Shown in pieces: positions 27,266 to 35,442 of a stretch of DNA of 37,581 bases. This DNA comes from Paenibacillus plantiphilus (GTDB lineage Bacteria; Bacillota; Bacilli; Paenibacillales; Paenibacillaceae): positions 1-37,581 of the forward strand of contig NZ_CAKMMF010000043.1 of NCBI RefSeq assembly GCF_927798095.1, in the 5' to 3' direction. The first letter of the stretch is position 1; each line of letters starts with the position of its first letter. The translations under genes were made by a program, and so were the position numbers. The notes beneath the pieces were generated by a model. It worked only from the letters and a program-made list of their open reading frames with translations, had not been told where the DNA came from and ran no database searches.

Positions 27266-30205
27266 TTATACAAAACTTAAACAGAGCCATTTGCGCTTCA
27301 ATTTCTCATGCAATTCCGGCCAGCCGCCCAACGATCCCGCATCGATCCGGGAGGATAGGCTATCCTCATGAATCCGATAATAATACAGAGGTTCCGGCAA
27401 CAAATGTACGTTGCCCGCAAGCGCGAGCCGAATTGTAAAATCGCGGTCTTCAATACCGAACAACGATTCATCGAAGCCGCCGGTTTTCTTCAGCGAGGAG
27501 GTCCGCCACAATAAAGATGGCCCGCCGTTCTGAAGCCCGTTCAGCTTATACGCCGGCATGCGCTTCGTCTCCAGAACGAGTCCGTTCTCGTCGACATGAT
27601 AGTAATCTGACATGACCGCGCTTGCCCTTGGATTAGCAGATATCGTCTGCACCATCCGTTCCAGCCAGCGTGGATGCGCATAATTATCCGCCGAGGTCCA
27701 TGCCATATAAGCGCCCTTTGCTTTGGATATGCCATAGTTCAGCGCACGAGGCAGACCGCCATTGGATTCCAGTCTATAAAAACTTAACCGGCTGTCGAAC
27801 TTGAATCGGTCAGCAATCGCCCTCACTTCCCCGTCCGATCCATCATCCACGATAATCAGCTCAAGCTCCAGACAGGTTTGGGATAATATGCTTCTAATAC
27901 TTTCAACCAAATAGCGCGTATCATTATGTATGGGCAAAATGACGCTTACAAGCGGAGCCGCGTCATTGTTCTGCGTGTTGTTAGTATCGGCTGCAAGGAA
28001 GCGCTGGAATAGAAGCGCCCATTCCGGCATGTTCAGATACGTATAGACCGGGTACAGCAGCGATTGCGCAGTCGGCGAATCAACATTAAAGATTTCCAGT
28101 ATCGCGCGGGCTATCGCTTCAAAACCTTCCGTCTTATACTCCTCGTAGACAGCCTCTGCAAGCCGGTAAGCGCAGCCTTCATTGCAATATGCCGCGCTCT
28201 CCAGCGCATGCCGCCAGGACAGAATGGCCTGCTTTCGCTCTCCCAGCTGCCATTGCAGCTCTGCGATCAGAGCAAGCCAGTCCGGTTCTTCCGTCAGCAC
28301 AAGCCTGGTCTCCAGCAGCGGGTTCGATTGCACTGTGCCTTGCAGCAGTTCAATCGTCTCCCTCTTCATCTCTTCGATTTGCGCATTGACGGCCAGTTTG
28401 CCGAGCAGATAGATGAAATCAAGCTGCTCTTGTTCTTCAAGCTCCGCATCCAGTACCGTATAGATCAGCTCCGATGCTTGCTCTATCATGCCCAGATTCA
28501 TATACGACAGCACCTGATAGAATTGATAAGGGAGCTGCGCAGCAGCATCCTTTGACGAAACATCCATAGCCAGAACATCGGAATATCTATGACATCCGAA
28601 ATACGCCAGCAGCCTCTGAACTGAAGTCTCCTCGGAGAGCAATGCCACCCACTCCCGCTGCTTGTCCACTGGAATAAACAACGGCTTCTCCACAACAATA
28701 AAGCGGTCTGCAAGAGGCTCCTGCTGAAACTCTACATCGGCAGCCGCCTCTGCCTGTGAAGCAGAATACACCACTTTATTCGGCATCGGCTTCATCCGTA
28801 TCCGGCTCTCGGTCCATTGATGACCCAATCTCTCCGAATAGGAACGAATCGCGACCGTCCCATTATGGGCAAAAGCCGCAAGCAGCAGCTCCTCGTTCAA
28901 TGCGGAGCTGATCCGTTCATTCGCCTTCCAGACCCATAACAAGTCAGCATTGCAGGCGTTCAGTAGAGCAGCTTCCGCCTCCGCCAAGCTCTTGCCTTTT
29001 ATATATCTGACTCCGGCCTTTTCCGCGATGGATTTCGCTTTCACGCCAAACTGTTCTTTTGACCATAGACCAACTTCATAAGAAAGCCCTTGAAACTTGC
29101 TCTGAATATGACTCAACAACTCTTCCCAATCATTGTCCAGATGCGGATGAACGATCAATAAAGCCACCTTCATGTTCTGAGCCTCTCCCCTAAGTGTGTT
29201 CTTGAAGTTCCCTGTCTTATTGGCAGCGATCCACTGATGCCTGTGAAACGTTTCTGCCAAAGAAATGCAATGATTGGGATAGAGCTTAGCTGGATTCTGC
29301 AGCCGTTGCTGCCATTCATTGAACCTTGTGCAGGCTTCCTCCCAGCGCTGTGCATCAAAACAAATTTCAGCTGCAATCGCATAAAGGTCCGGGTAATCGC
29401 CCAATTCCTTCATGCCGGCGACAGCTGCCAGCTCTGCTTCCGCATTGTTCCTCAATTGAAGCAGCGCCATCGTTTTATAATAATGCGCTTGCGCTCTGCT
29501 GTACGTATCCACAGCAGCGAGCAGATGCAGCGCCGTATCGGCATATTTGATAGTATCCGCATAATATCCGGCATTGTAGGTTTCACTGGCCAAATAGCGG
29601 TAGTTAAACCCGTCCGAAGGGTCTGACCCCACCGCTTGCTGCAGCAAGCCGATATTTCTGCTGCTTTTCACTTCATGGTATTCCGACGAGTAGCCATAAT
29701 GCCGATATCCCGCACACGGACATAAGCGAATCTCTTTCTTTTCCATCTTGTTATGCGGAAGCAATCTTTCATGAACCGTCCCCGCGTAATAGAAAAAAGC
29801 AGGCGAGAACAAGCGCTCCACATGTGTAACCGAGAGAAGCCGCGAGTTAGACGATTCGAGATGAGAGCAGTTGAAAGCGGCGACCGTTCGTTCAGGGTCC
29901 AGCTCCATTGCCCATTCCTTCAAGCTTATTGAAGCCCGCCATTCAAACACTTCATCAGAATCGATCACTAGAACCCAATCCGCTTCCTGAACCAAGTGAA
30001 GCGCGTAATTTCTTGCCTCTGAAAAATTTCCGTTCCATGCAAAATAATAAACCCGAGCCCCCAAATCCAGCGCAATGCGAACGCTGTTATCCGTCGAGCC
30101 TGTATCAACCACAATGACTTCGTCCGCATGGCCCTTCACACTCCGTATGGCGTCAGCCAAAGTGGCTTCATTATTGTTAACGAGAATATAAGAGACCATT
30201 TTCAT
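27266..30205 (-). CDS. Double GT2 glycosyltransferase with central TPR-like region
   Basis: The protein has 979 residues, taken from the ATG at 30205, 10 nt after AAGGA. Residues 3-230 form a GT2 domain of the SunS-like type: VVDTGSTDNS with Asp34 and DSD at 82-84. Helical TPR-like repeats follow to about 330 and again around 560-730, with an unassigned segment between them (MKVALLIVHPHLDNDWEELL). From about 750 a second GT2 domain begins: VSVILPIHND, IIVDDGSDGE and a divergent metal site in WTSADNYAHPRW. The first GT2-TPR pairing resembles peptide or protein glycosyltransferases. The target is not known; the neighbouring repeat protein is a candidate. It is first in the glycosyltransferase run and follows a strong hairpin. 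Confidence 0.85.
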   Translation of the reverse strand: MKMVSYILVNNNEATLADAIRSVKGHADEVIVVDTGSTDNSVRIALDLGARVYYFAWNGNFSEARNYALHLVQEADWVLVIDSDEVFEWRASISLKEWAMELDPERTVAAFNCSHLESSNSRLLSVTHVERLFSPAFFYYAGTVHERLLPHNKMEKKEIRLCPCAGYRHYGYSSEYHEVKSSRNIGLLQQAVGSDPSDGFNYRYLASETYNAGYYADTIKYADTALHLLAAVDTYSRAQAHYYKTMALLQLRNNAEAELAAVAGMKELGDYPDLYAIAAEICFDAQRWEEACTRFNEWQQRLQNPAKLYPNHCISLAETFHRHQWIAANKTGNFKNTLRGEAQNMKVALLIVHPHLDNDWEELLSHIQSKFQGLSYEVGLWSKEQFGVKAKSIAEKAGVRYIKGKSLAEAEAALLNACNADLLWVWKANERISSALNEELLLAAFAHNGTVAIRSYSERLGHQWTESRIRMKPMPNKVVYSASQAEAAADVEFQQEPLADRFIVVEKPLFIPVDKQREWVALLSEETSVQRLLAYFGCHRYSDVLAMDVSSKDAAAQLPYQFYQVLSYMNLGMIEQASELIYTVLDAELEEQEQLDFIYLLGKLAVNAQIEEMKRETIELLQGTVQSNPLLETRLVLTEEPDWLALIAELQWQLGERKQAILSWRHALESAAYCNEGCAYRLAEAVYEEYKTEGFEAIARAILEIFNVDSPTAQSLLYPVYTYLNMPEWALLFQRFLAADTNNTQNNDAAPLVSVILPIHNDTRYLVESIRSILSQTCLELELIIVDDGSDGEVRAIADRFKFDSRLSFYRLESNGGLPRALNYGISKAKGAYMAWTSADNYAHPRWLERMVQTISANPRASAVMSDYYHVDENGLVLETKRMPAYKLNGLQNGGPSLLWRTSSLKKTGGFDESLFGIEDRDFTIRLALAGNVHLLPEPLYYYRIHEDSLSSRIDAGSLGGWPELHEKLKRKWLCLSFV

Positions 30206-30237
30206 AAGGGAGCAATCCTTCAAGTAGGATGTGATTA

Positions 30238-30280
30238 AAGGCCGTTACCTCTTTTGACTGCCAAAAGAGATAACGACCTT
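30238..30280 (-). terminator. Strong stem-loop between the SLH gene and the glycosyltransferase run
   Basis: Read on the minus strand, AAGGTCGTTATCTCTTTTG pairs with CAAAAGAGGTAACGGCCTT across a 5-nt loop, 19 pairs with two G-U. Only a short T stretch follows. Just 33 nt separate it from the next start codon, so downstream expression probably depends on partial read-through. Confidence 0.7.
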
Positions 30281-30297
30281 CGGAATAGATCCTTGAA

Positions 30298-30996
30298 TTA
30301 GACCGTTGGATCACTGTTCGAAATCTTTTTGCCCTCGTCCAGCAACGTATTGATGGAGCTTTTGTACTCCTCGAATTTCACGTTCTTGGTGAAATTGCTT
30401 GCCACTTGAGCAACCTGTTGCCGAGTGATTTGGCCCTTCGGATCGAATTTGCCGTCCTGAGACGGAATCAGACCTGCTTCAAGTGCCGCTTGCACATAAC
30501 CTTTAGCCCAATCGCTCACTTGTCCCGCATCGGATATACCCATATTATTTCCTTTGCCTACAATATTGGTTTGAGTAACGCGAACCAGTATGGTGGCCAG
30601 CTCTTCTTTCGTCAGATAAGCGTTAGGACGGAATTTACCATTATCGCCAACCATGATTCCGAGATTCTGCAAGGAAGCGATATATTTCAATCCCCAGCTG
30701 TCACTGCTGACATCAGTAAAGGACACCGTACCCGATTTGGAAACATCCAGGTTAAGCGCCCGGGCAAGAATTGCAGCTACCTGAATACGAGTTAATTTCC
30801 CTTCCAGGTTAACGTTTCCATTGTGATCCCCTTGCAGGATCCCCTTATCGAGGAGCTCCTGAACAGCCGCTGGCACCAAAGCAGGATCAACCTTGTCATT
30901 GGCCGCGAATACCGCGACAGGTGCTGCCATTGCATTCACTACCATAGTAGATGAAACAATATACTTTGTAATTTTTTTGCTTTTTCCTAACTCCAT
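30298..30996 (-). CDS. Small secreted protein with three SLH domains
   Basis: A 232-residue protein with a signal peptide (basic start, hydrophobic core, likely cleavage after AVFA near residue 31). Three S-layer-homology domains follow at about 37-80, 94-145 (FTDVSSDSWGLKYIASLQNLG) and 155-205 (DWAKGYVQAALEAGLI). A 25-residue polar tail is all that remains. SLH domains bind pyruvylated secondary cell-wall polymer, so this is likely an anchor or adaptor on the wall rather than a main S-layer protein. GGGAGG lies 8 nt before the ATG. It heads the minus-strand island cluster and has a 215-nt leader. Confidence 0.9.
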   Translation of the reverse strand: MELGKSKKITKYIVSSTMVVNAMAAPVAVFAANDKVDPALVPAAVQELLDKGILQGDHNGNVNLEGKLTRIQVAAILARALNLDVSKSGTVSFTDVSSDSWGLKYIASLQNLGIMVGDNGKFRPNAYLTKEELATILVRVTQTNIVGKGNNMGISDAGQVSDWAKGYVQAALEAGLIPSQDGKFDPKGQITRQQVAQVASNFTKNVKFEEYKSSINTLLDEGKKISNSDPTV

Positions 30997-31153
30997 TATT
31001 AAACCTCCCTGATTTATAATATTCCCATCTTTTCAAACATGAATTTACAACATTTACGCTTTATCGACAATAGGTTTTAAGACATGTTTTAGTATCAAAG
31101 CAAAAATAAGTTTCCAAAAAATTATTTAATGTTAGTATTTGTAAATAAACCTC

Positions 31154-31193
31154 TGGATAACAAAAAAGAAGCCTGCTCTTTTTTAGTGATCCA
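31154..31193 (-). other. Terminator-like hairpin in the SLH gene leader
   Basis: Read towards the gene, TGGAT ... ATCCA encloses AAAAAAGAG ... CTTCTTTTTT, giving a hairpin whose 3' arm is itself a T-run. It sits about 20 nt after the predicted transcription start and could attenuate the transcript. The rest of the leader (30997-31153) is AT-rich without a riboswitch I recognise. Confidence 0.5.
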
Positions 31194-31265
31194 AAGTCTA
31201 ACTTGTCATTGATTCTATCATAGAGAAATCATTGTTTTCTGTAACTTTGGTTACAAAAAACGATA
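31194..31265 (-). promoter_or_regulatory. SLH gene promoter with Crp/Fnr-like site (twin of the HD-GYP promoter)
   Basis: The -35 box GTTACA (31240-31245) and the -10 box TATGAT (31217-31222) are 17 nt apart. The -35 box is the right half of TGTAACCAAAGTTACA (31240-31255), a perfect palindrome of the form TGTAA-N6-TTACA, the geometry of Crp/Fnr sites. Fifty-eight of 72 bases match the promoter at 35443-35514. Confidence 0.75.
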
Positions 31266-31351
31266 TTTTTTTACGATTATCTTCTTGGATTATATATTTT
31301 CGACTCATAACCAAAATTAGCGGTTGATGTATCGAGGAAGGCTACGGGTTC

Positions 31352-31459
31352 GGAGGGTTCTTCCGATCGCTGTTAAAGCCCGATTTCTTAACTGTAAGGT
31401 CTTTATAGGTTGAAATCAGGCTTTAAAGGCGAACACTATCGTTTCTTCAGAATCCCTCC
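31352..31459. repeat. Palindromic intergenic repeat
   Basis: TTAAAGCCCGATTTC (31373-31387) pairs with GAAATCAGGCTTTAA (31412-31426) at 14 of 15 positions. GGAGGG and CCCTCC mark the outer edges. It looks like an inert miniature palindromic element in the pbuG-SLH gap. Confidence 0.65.
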
Positions 31460-31502
31460 AACCCTCCGCTGCTATGTTTGCACCGTAAAGACTGAATAAC
31501 AA

Positions 31503-31573
31503 TGCAATGCATTGCAACACCAGGGCGTGTGAAGTACAAATGCAATGCAACACCGATGCGTGTGAAGTACGAA
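31503..31573. repeat. Degenerate tandem repeat, two copies of 33-38 bp
   Basis: Two units contain TGCAATGCA, then GCAACACC and GCGTGTGAAGTAC. An open frame crosses the region but runs into pbuG on the opposite strand and is not a gene. Confidence 0.6.
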
Positions 31574-31724
31574 TCATGCATCCGAAAGCAGACCCTCGAT
31601 CCATGGAAGGGCTACCCCGTCCTTATAAAGTGGTGCAATCTTGTATAGCCCATTGGCTCATCCACAGGATCGATATCATCTATGGATTCAGGGTCATAGC
31701 CTCCAGTTGCAATACGGTGCAATT

Positions 31725-31764
31725 GCAAAAAAAGAAGACAGCGCCGGTCCAGCGCTGTCTTCTT
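31725..31764 (-). terminator. Terminator of pbuG
   Basis: Read on the minus strand, AGAAGACAGCGC and GCGCTGTCTTCT form a perfect 12-bp stem with a 7-nt loop, followed by TTTTTT. It is a textbook intrinsic terminator just after the pbuG stop and isolates pbuG from the SLH gene. Confidence 0.92.
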
Positions 31765-31788
31765 TCATTGTTCTATATTCAGGCCAGA

Positions 31789-33177
31789 TTAGCCTGCGCC
31801 AAGGAATCCGTAGCGTGCAACGATCAGGATGGCAAGCACCCACATCAGCCAGTGAATGTTGTACTTGCCCTTCTCGCCCTTGCCTGTTGCATTCGCAACG
31901 AATGCCAGCACAACATAGGACACGATACCAAACGAAATACCGTTTGCAATATTGTAAGTGAATGGCATCATCGCTACCGTCAGGAAGGACGGAATCGCAT
32001 AGACCATATCAGAGAAATCAATTTCCTTAACAGACTGCATCATCAGCACGCCGACGATAATGAGCGCCGCAGCTGTCGCAGAGCCTGGGATGAGCGCAAT
32101 TAATGGCCACAGGAACAACGCCACCAGAAAGCCGCAGCCTGCTGATACAGCAGTAAGACCTGTACGTCCTCCTTGAGCAATCCCCGCCGAGCTTTCGACG
32201 AATGCGGTGACCGTGCTTGTTCCCAGCATTGCGCCGCCGCTGACACCAATCGCGTCAACGAACATCGCTTTGCCGATCCGTTTCTTCCCTTTCTCAGGGT
32301 CCTTCATATAACCGGCGCGATTCGCCGTTCCGACGAGCGTGCCGAACGTATCGAACAGCTCAACGAATGTGAAGGTGGCGATAACAGAAATCAGACCAAC
32401 CTCGAATACACCTGCAAAGTCAAAATCCCAGAAGTTTAGCTTCGTGAAATCAGGCAGCCACTCTTGGTTCGTCAGTCCTGCGCTAAGGTTCACATCGCCA
32501 GTAAGGATCGCAACAATCGTCGTGCCGATAATACCGAACAGAATAGCGCCCGGTACACGGAGGACCATAAGTATAGCTATGAGCAGTATGCCTACCAGTG
32601 TCAGATAGACGCTTGGGCTTGCCAAATCTCCCAGATGAAACACCGTTTCGAAACCAAGAACATCCGTGTATTCACCCTTCACGATGTCGGTAGCCTTATT
32701 CTCCACTGCAACAGTCAGCACGCCGCTGTTTTTCAAGCCGATGATCGTAATGAACAGCCCGATCCCGACCGTAATCGCATGCTTCAAGCTGTCAGGCACG
32801 GCAGTAATGAGCATTTGCCGAATTTGCGTCACCGTCAAAATAATGAAGATAATACCGGAAATAAATACAGCCGTCAGCGCCATTGACGGAGTAATCGTTC
32901 CGTTCGAAGCCATTACCGTTGCGGCAAAATAAGCGTTGAGCCCCATTCCGGGAGCTAATGCTACTGGGAAATTGACGAACACTCCCATTGCAATGGTGAA
33001 AATACCGGCTGCAAGCGCAGTAGCAAGAAACACCGAGTATGCCGTTAGTCCAGTATCATCCAGAATACCGGGATTGATGGCAAGTATGTAGGCCATCGTC
33101 ATGAAAGTCGTGAGACCTGCCATAATTTCTGTTCTTACATTTGTTCCGTGTTCCTTCAGACGAAAGAAACGCTCCAT
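31789..33177 (-). CDS. pbuG: Hypoxanthine/guanine permease, NCS2 (AzgA/PbuG) family
   Basis: A 462-residue membrane protein with about 12 hydrophobic helices, importing hypoxanthine and guanine by proton symport as known for the family. Landmarks are GLTTFMTMAYILAINP near the N-terminus, ALAPGMGLNAYFA, FVELFDTFGTLVGTANRAG and SSAGIAQGGRTGLTAV. A GGGGAGG site lies just upstream of the ATG. Its own purine riboswitch supports a purine-base substrate. It is transcribed alone: a promoter and terminator flank it. Confidence 0.92.
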   Translation of the reverse strand: MERFFRLKEHGTNVRTEIMAGLTTFMTMAYILAINPGILDDTGLTAYSVFLATALAAGIFTIAMGVFVNFPVALAPGMGLNAYFAATVMASNGTITPSMALTAVFISGIIFIILTVTQIRQMLITAVPDSLKHAITVGIGLFITIIGLKNSGVLTVAVENKATDIVKGEYTDVLGFETVFHLGDLASPSVYLTLVGILLIAILMVLRVPGAILFGIIGTTIVAILTGDVNLSAGLTNQEWLPDFTKLNFWDFDFAGVFEVGLISVIATFTFVELFDTFGTLVGTANRAGYMKDPEKGKKRIGKAMFVDAIGVSGGAMLGTSTVTAFVESSAGIAQGGRTGLTAVSAGCGFLVALFLWPLIALIPGSATAAALIIVGVLMMQSVKEIDFSDMVYAIPSFLTVAMMPFTYNIANGISFGIVSYVVLAFVANATGKGEKGKYNIHWLMWVLAILIVARYGFLGAG

Positions 33178-33217
33178 TCTTGAAATGCCTCCCCAAAGAA
33201 ATGTGTTCAGAACAAAC

Positions 33218-33265
33218 CAAAAAACCTAAGAAATAAATGCCATAACAAGCATTCTCTCCTAGGTT
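33218..33265 (-). terminator. Riboswitch-controlled terminator in the pbuG leader
   Basis: Read towards pbuG, AACCTA ... AATGC pairs with GCATT ... TAGGTT, followed by a T-run. It is the expected OFF-state terminator between aptamer and gene. Confidence 0.8.
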
Positions 33266-33329
33266 CCGCGTCAAACAAGAAAAGTATGCATACGACCGGA
33301 CCGTAGACGTATTCACTCACTCTTCCTGC

Positions 33330-33399
33330 TTTTCGTAGACAGATCATTTACGGTGACCTCGTAGAGACTCTCAAGCCGATTCTTGAGATTATACGAAAA
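33330..33399 (-). promoter_or_regulatory. Purine riboswitch, divergent guanine type, pbuG leader
   Basis: The aptamer is read 33399 to 33330. P1 is TTTTCGTA / TACGAAAA. P2 is CTCAAG / CTTGAG with a 6-nt loop AATCGG. The core is GTCTCTAC. P3 is AGGTCA / TGATCT with loop CCGTAAA. The specificity position is C (guanine/hypoxanthine type). Compared with the purE copy, the closing P3 pair is G-G instead of C-G, the base before the specificity C is T instead of A, and loop L2 is one base shorter. The promoter (-35 TTGACG 33452-33457, -10 TAAAAT 33429-33434, spacer 17) lies just upstream. Confidence 0.88.
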
Positions 33400-33428
33400 A
33401 GATGCAGTTTGTACGATAATCAATCATC

Positions 33429-33457
33429 ATTTTAAAGAGGGTGGGATCATACGTCAA
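33429..33457 (-). promoter_or_regulatory. Promoter of pbuG
   Basis: TTGACG and TAAAAT are separated by 17 nt, placing the start of transcription shortly ahead of the riboswitch. The remainder of the gap to 33572 holds no further signal I can support, and no gene. Confidence 0.75.
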
Positions 33458-33572
33458 TATGAAATTAACAATCTTCGTTCCTTAATTGGCTGCAGTTCCT
33501 GTTTAATCCTTTTTTCGAGATCGCAATACCATAATTTTAGGGATAATTGTATTTACTGGAGGATGAATGCCG

Positions 33573-34283
33573 TTATGACTCATCAAGCAGCTTTCTCTGA
33601 AGTTGACTCGGATCGGGGATTATAATCATTTTGTTGCGGGTTTCAATTAATCCTTCCTCCTGGAGCTCAAGCAGCACCTTGGATACCGTCTCGCGCACCG
33701 CTCCTACCATTTCGCCTAATTGCTGATGGGTGACCTTCCACTGTACGGGTGCTTCTCCATTCAGCTTATTGCTGGAGGCTTTCGAGACAGTGGCCAAACG
33801 CTTCACAATTCGTGTACGAACATTGAGAAAGGTCATGTCATACACTTGTTGGTTGGCCTGCCGCAAACGCTCCATCGTGTAGTCCAATAGATGGACAGCG
33901 AGTCTCGGATTCGCTTCTATTAAATTCTCGAAATCCGTCCTGCGCAGTGTCAGCACCTTCGTCGTAGCCATTGCTTCCGCAGTTGCGGAGCGCACAAGAC
34001 CGGGTTTAATAAGCGCCATCTCGCCAAAATAATCACCTTCGCGCAAATAAGCAAACACAACCTTCTTCATGCCTTCGAACGTATAAATATTAATCGCGCC
34101 GGAACGAATGAAAAAAATTTCATCGCCTGCATCACCCTGCAGAAAAATAATAGCGCCCTTCCTGTACGTCTTCTCCACAATATATGGCAGAATACGATCA
34201 ACCACAACGGCATCCAGTTCATTGAAGAAAGGAATCGTCGCTTGCAGTTTCGCCGTATCAACCATAGCATTCATTCTGGTCAA
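33573..34283 (-). CDS. Crp/Fnr-family transcriptional regulator
   Basis: A 236-residue protein with a TTG start at 34283, chosen because AGGAG lies 9 nt upstream; the next ATG is too far from it. Residues about 20-130 form a cyclic-nucleotide-binding beta-barrel with the phosphate-binding cassette GEMALIKPGLVRSA. Glu88, Arg98 and Ser99 keep the spacing of E. coli CRP Glu72/Arg82/Ser83. The C-terminal helix-turn-helix reads GAVRETVSKVL (194-204), close to CRP's recognition helix (Arg, Glu conserved). There is no cysteine at all, so it is not an Fe-S Fnr. It lies 110 bp downstream of the HD-GYP gene on the same strand without a clear terminator between them. Confidence 0.88.
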   Translation of the reverse strand: MTRMNAMVDTAKLQATIPFFNELDAVVVDRILPYIVEKTYRKGAIIFLQGDAGDEIFFIRSGAINIYTFEGMKKVVFAYLREGDYFGEMALIKPGLVRSATAEAMATTKVLTLRRTDFENLIEANPRLAVHLLDYTMERLRQANQQVYDMTFLNVRTRIVKRLATVSKASSNKLNGEAPVQWKVTHQQLGEMVGAVRETVSKVLLELQEEGLIETRNKMIIIPDPSQLQRKLLDES

Positions 34284-34393
34284 TACTATCAGCTCCTAAA
34301 TCATCATTCACACTTAACTTGTCCACTCGCTACCTTAGAGGCCTGTTAGCCAACAACCCGCTGTTCTGCACAGCCTGCTGGTCTTGGGAACAG

Positions 34394-35416
34394 CTAGATC
34401 GCATTGTTCAGCACGACCTCTTTGATCAGAATCGAGTTCATCTTCATTAAGTCCAGACGAACCGAGCGATCACGCGTCACAACGACCGGACGTGTCGGGT
34501 GGCTCTCATCCACGGCGCACACTCGGCCAGTCATGCCGTTCGAGAGTTTGACAACCGTTCCGACCGGATAGGGTGTGATACATTTAATGAACGCTCTTAC
34601 AACCTCAATATCGTATGATGAATCTACTTTCGACATCACATACTCAATCCCTTCATGAGGAAGACGATTTTTGCCAATTTCATTAACAAAATGGTCAAAA
34701 TCATTAGAAATAGCAACAATTTGAGCAGATTGGCGAAAAGCATCGCCGCGAATGCCGAGTGGAAAACCAGCCCCGTTCACCTGCTCATGATGCTGCAGCG
34801 CGATATGTGCAGATAGAAGCGGGATGTCGCTGCTGCGGCGCAACAGATCAAATCCGGCTCGCGGATGGTCAAGCGCGGGATTCGCAGCATCGGGTGACAC
34901 ATACCCGATATCATGCAGCAGTGCGCCGATCGCGACCGTGCGCAGATGCTCCTCCGAGTAGTTCAGCTTGTGTGCAGTGAGCACAGCGAGCAAGCAGACG
35001 TTGATGCTGTGCGAGAGCAGATACGAATCGTGCTCGCGAAGCTCCTTCATCTGAACAGACGATTCCAGATCACTGCCGAAACGACGGGAAATTTCATTGG
35101 CTAGCCGATTGATCGGGGCGCTGTTGAACGAGCCTCTCAGCGATACCTCGCCGAACACCGTCTTCAGTACATCGAGCGCTTTATAGCGAAGCGTTTGAAT
35201 CGTGGGCAGTTCCTCAACCGGTGTTTCATGTGATGCTACTTCATTGCTGCGGCGATTATCGATCTCCACATCATCTACACTAAGCTTATACAAGCCTTCA
35301 ATCAGCCTGCTGGTCAAAATCATGCCCTTGGCAAGAGCAAGCCGCCCATCATTGCGATACACATTATCAGCGAGACGATCGCCTTCAATCAAATCCTTAA
35401 CTGGAACACGACTCAT
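34394..35416 (-). CDS. HD-GYP domain protein (probable cyclic-di-GMP phosphodiesterase)
   Basis: 340 residues from the ATG at 35416, 8 nt after GGAG; earlier start codons in frame are too close to that site. An N-terminal domain (VPVKDLIEGDRLADNVY) typical of Gram-positive HD-GYP proteins precedes the catalytic domain. That domain has HDIGY (168-172), HPRAG (184-188) and HHEQVNGAGFP (209-219). The metal-binding His and Asp residues are kept, but the signature HHExxDGxGYP reads N for D and F for Y. It probably degrades cyclic-di-GMP in the cytosol; activity is uncertain because of the altered signature. It shares its promoter design with the SLH gene. Confidence 0.85.
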   Translation of the reverse strand: MSRVPVKDLIEGDRLADNVYRNDGRLALAKGMILTSRLIEGLYKLSVDDVEIDNRRSNEVASHETPVEELPTIQTLRYKALDVLKTVFGEVSLRGSFNSAPINRLANEISRRFGSDLESSVQMKELREHDSYLLSHSINVCLLAVLTAHKLNYSEEHLRTVAIGALLHDIGYVSPDAANPALDHPRAGFDLLRRSSDIPLLSAHIALQHHEQVNGAGFPLGIRGDAFRQSAQIVAISNDFDHFVNEIGKNRLPHEGIEYVMSKVDSSYDIEVVRAFIKCITPYPVGTVVKLSNGMTGRVCAVDESHPTRPVVVTRDRSVRLDLMKMNSILIKEVVLNNAI

Positions 35417-35442
35417 ATTCATCACTCCATGAAATAGTTCTT

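Noticed and set aside
30298..30996. Main S-layer protein
   Set aside because: It has three SLH domains but only a 25-residue tail, with no body to form a lattice.
31507..32103. 198-codon plus-strand frame
   Set aside because: Starts in short tandem repeats and runs antisense through the pbuG terminator and gene.
33473..33486. PurBox upstream of pbuG
   Set aside because: AACGAAGATT differs from the CGAAC core and no inverted partner is visible at the usual distance.
33383..33625. 80-codon plus-strand frame
   Set aside because: Antisense to the pbuG promoter region and the 3' end of the Crp/Fnr gene, with no support.
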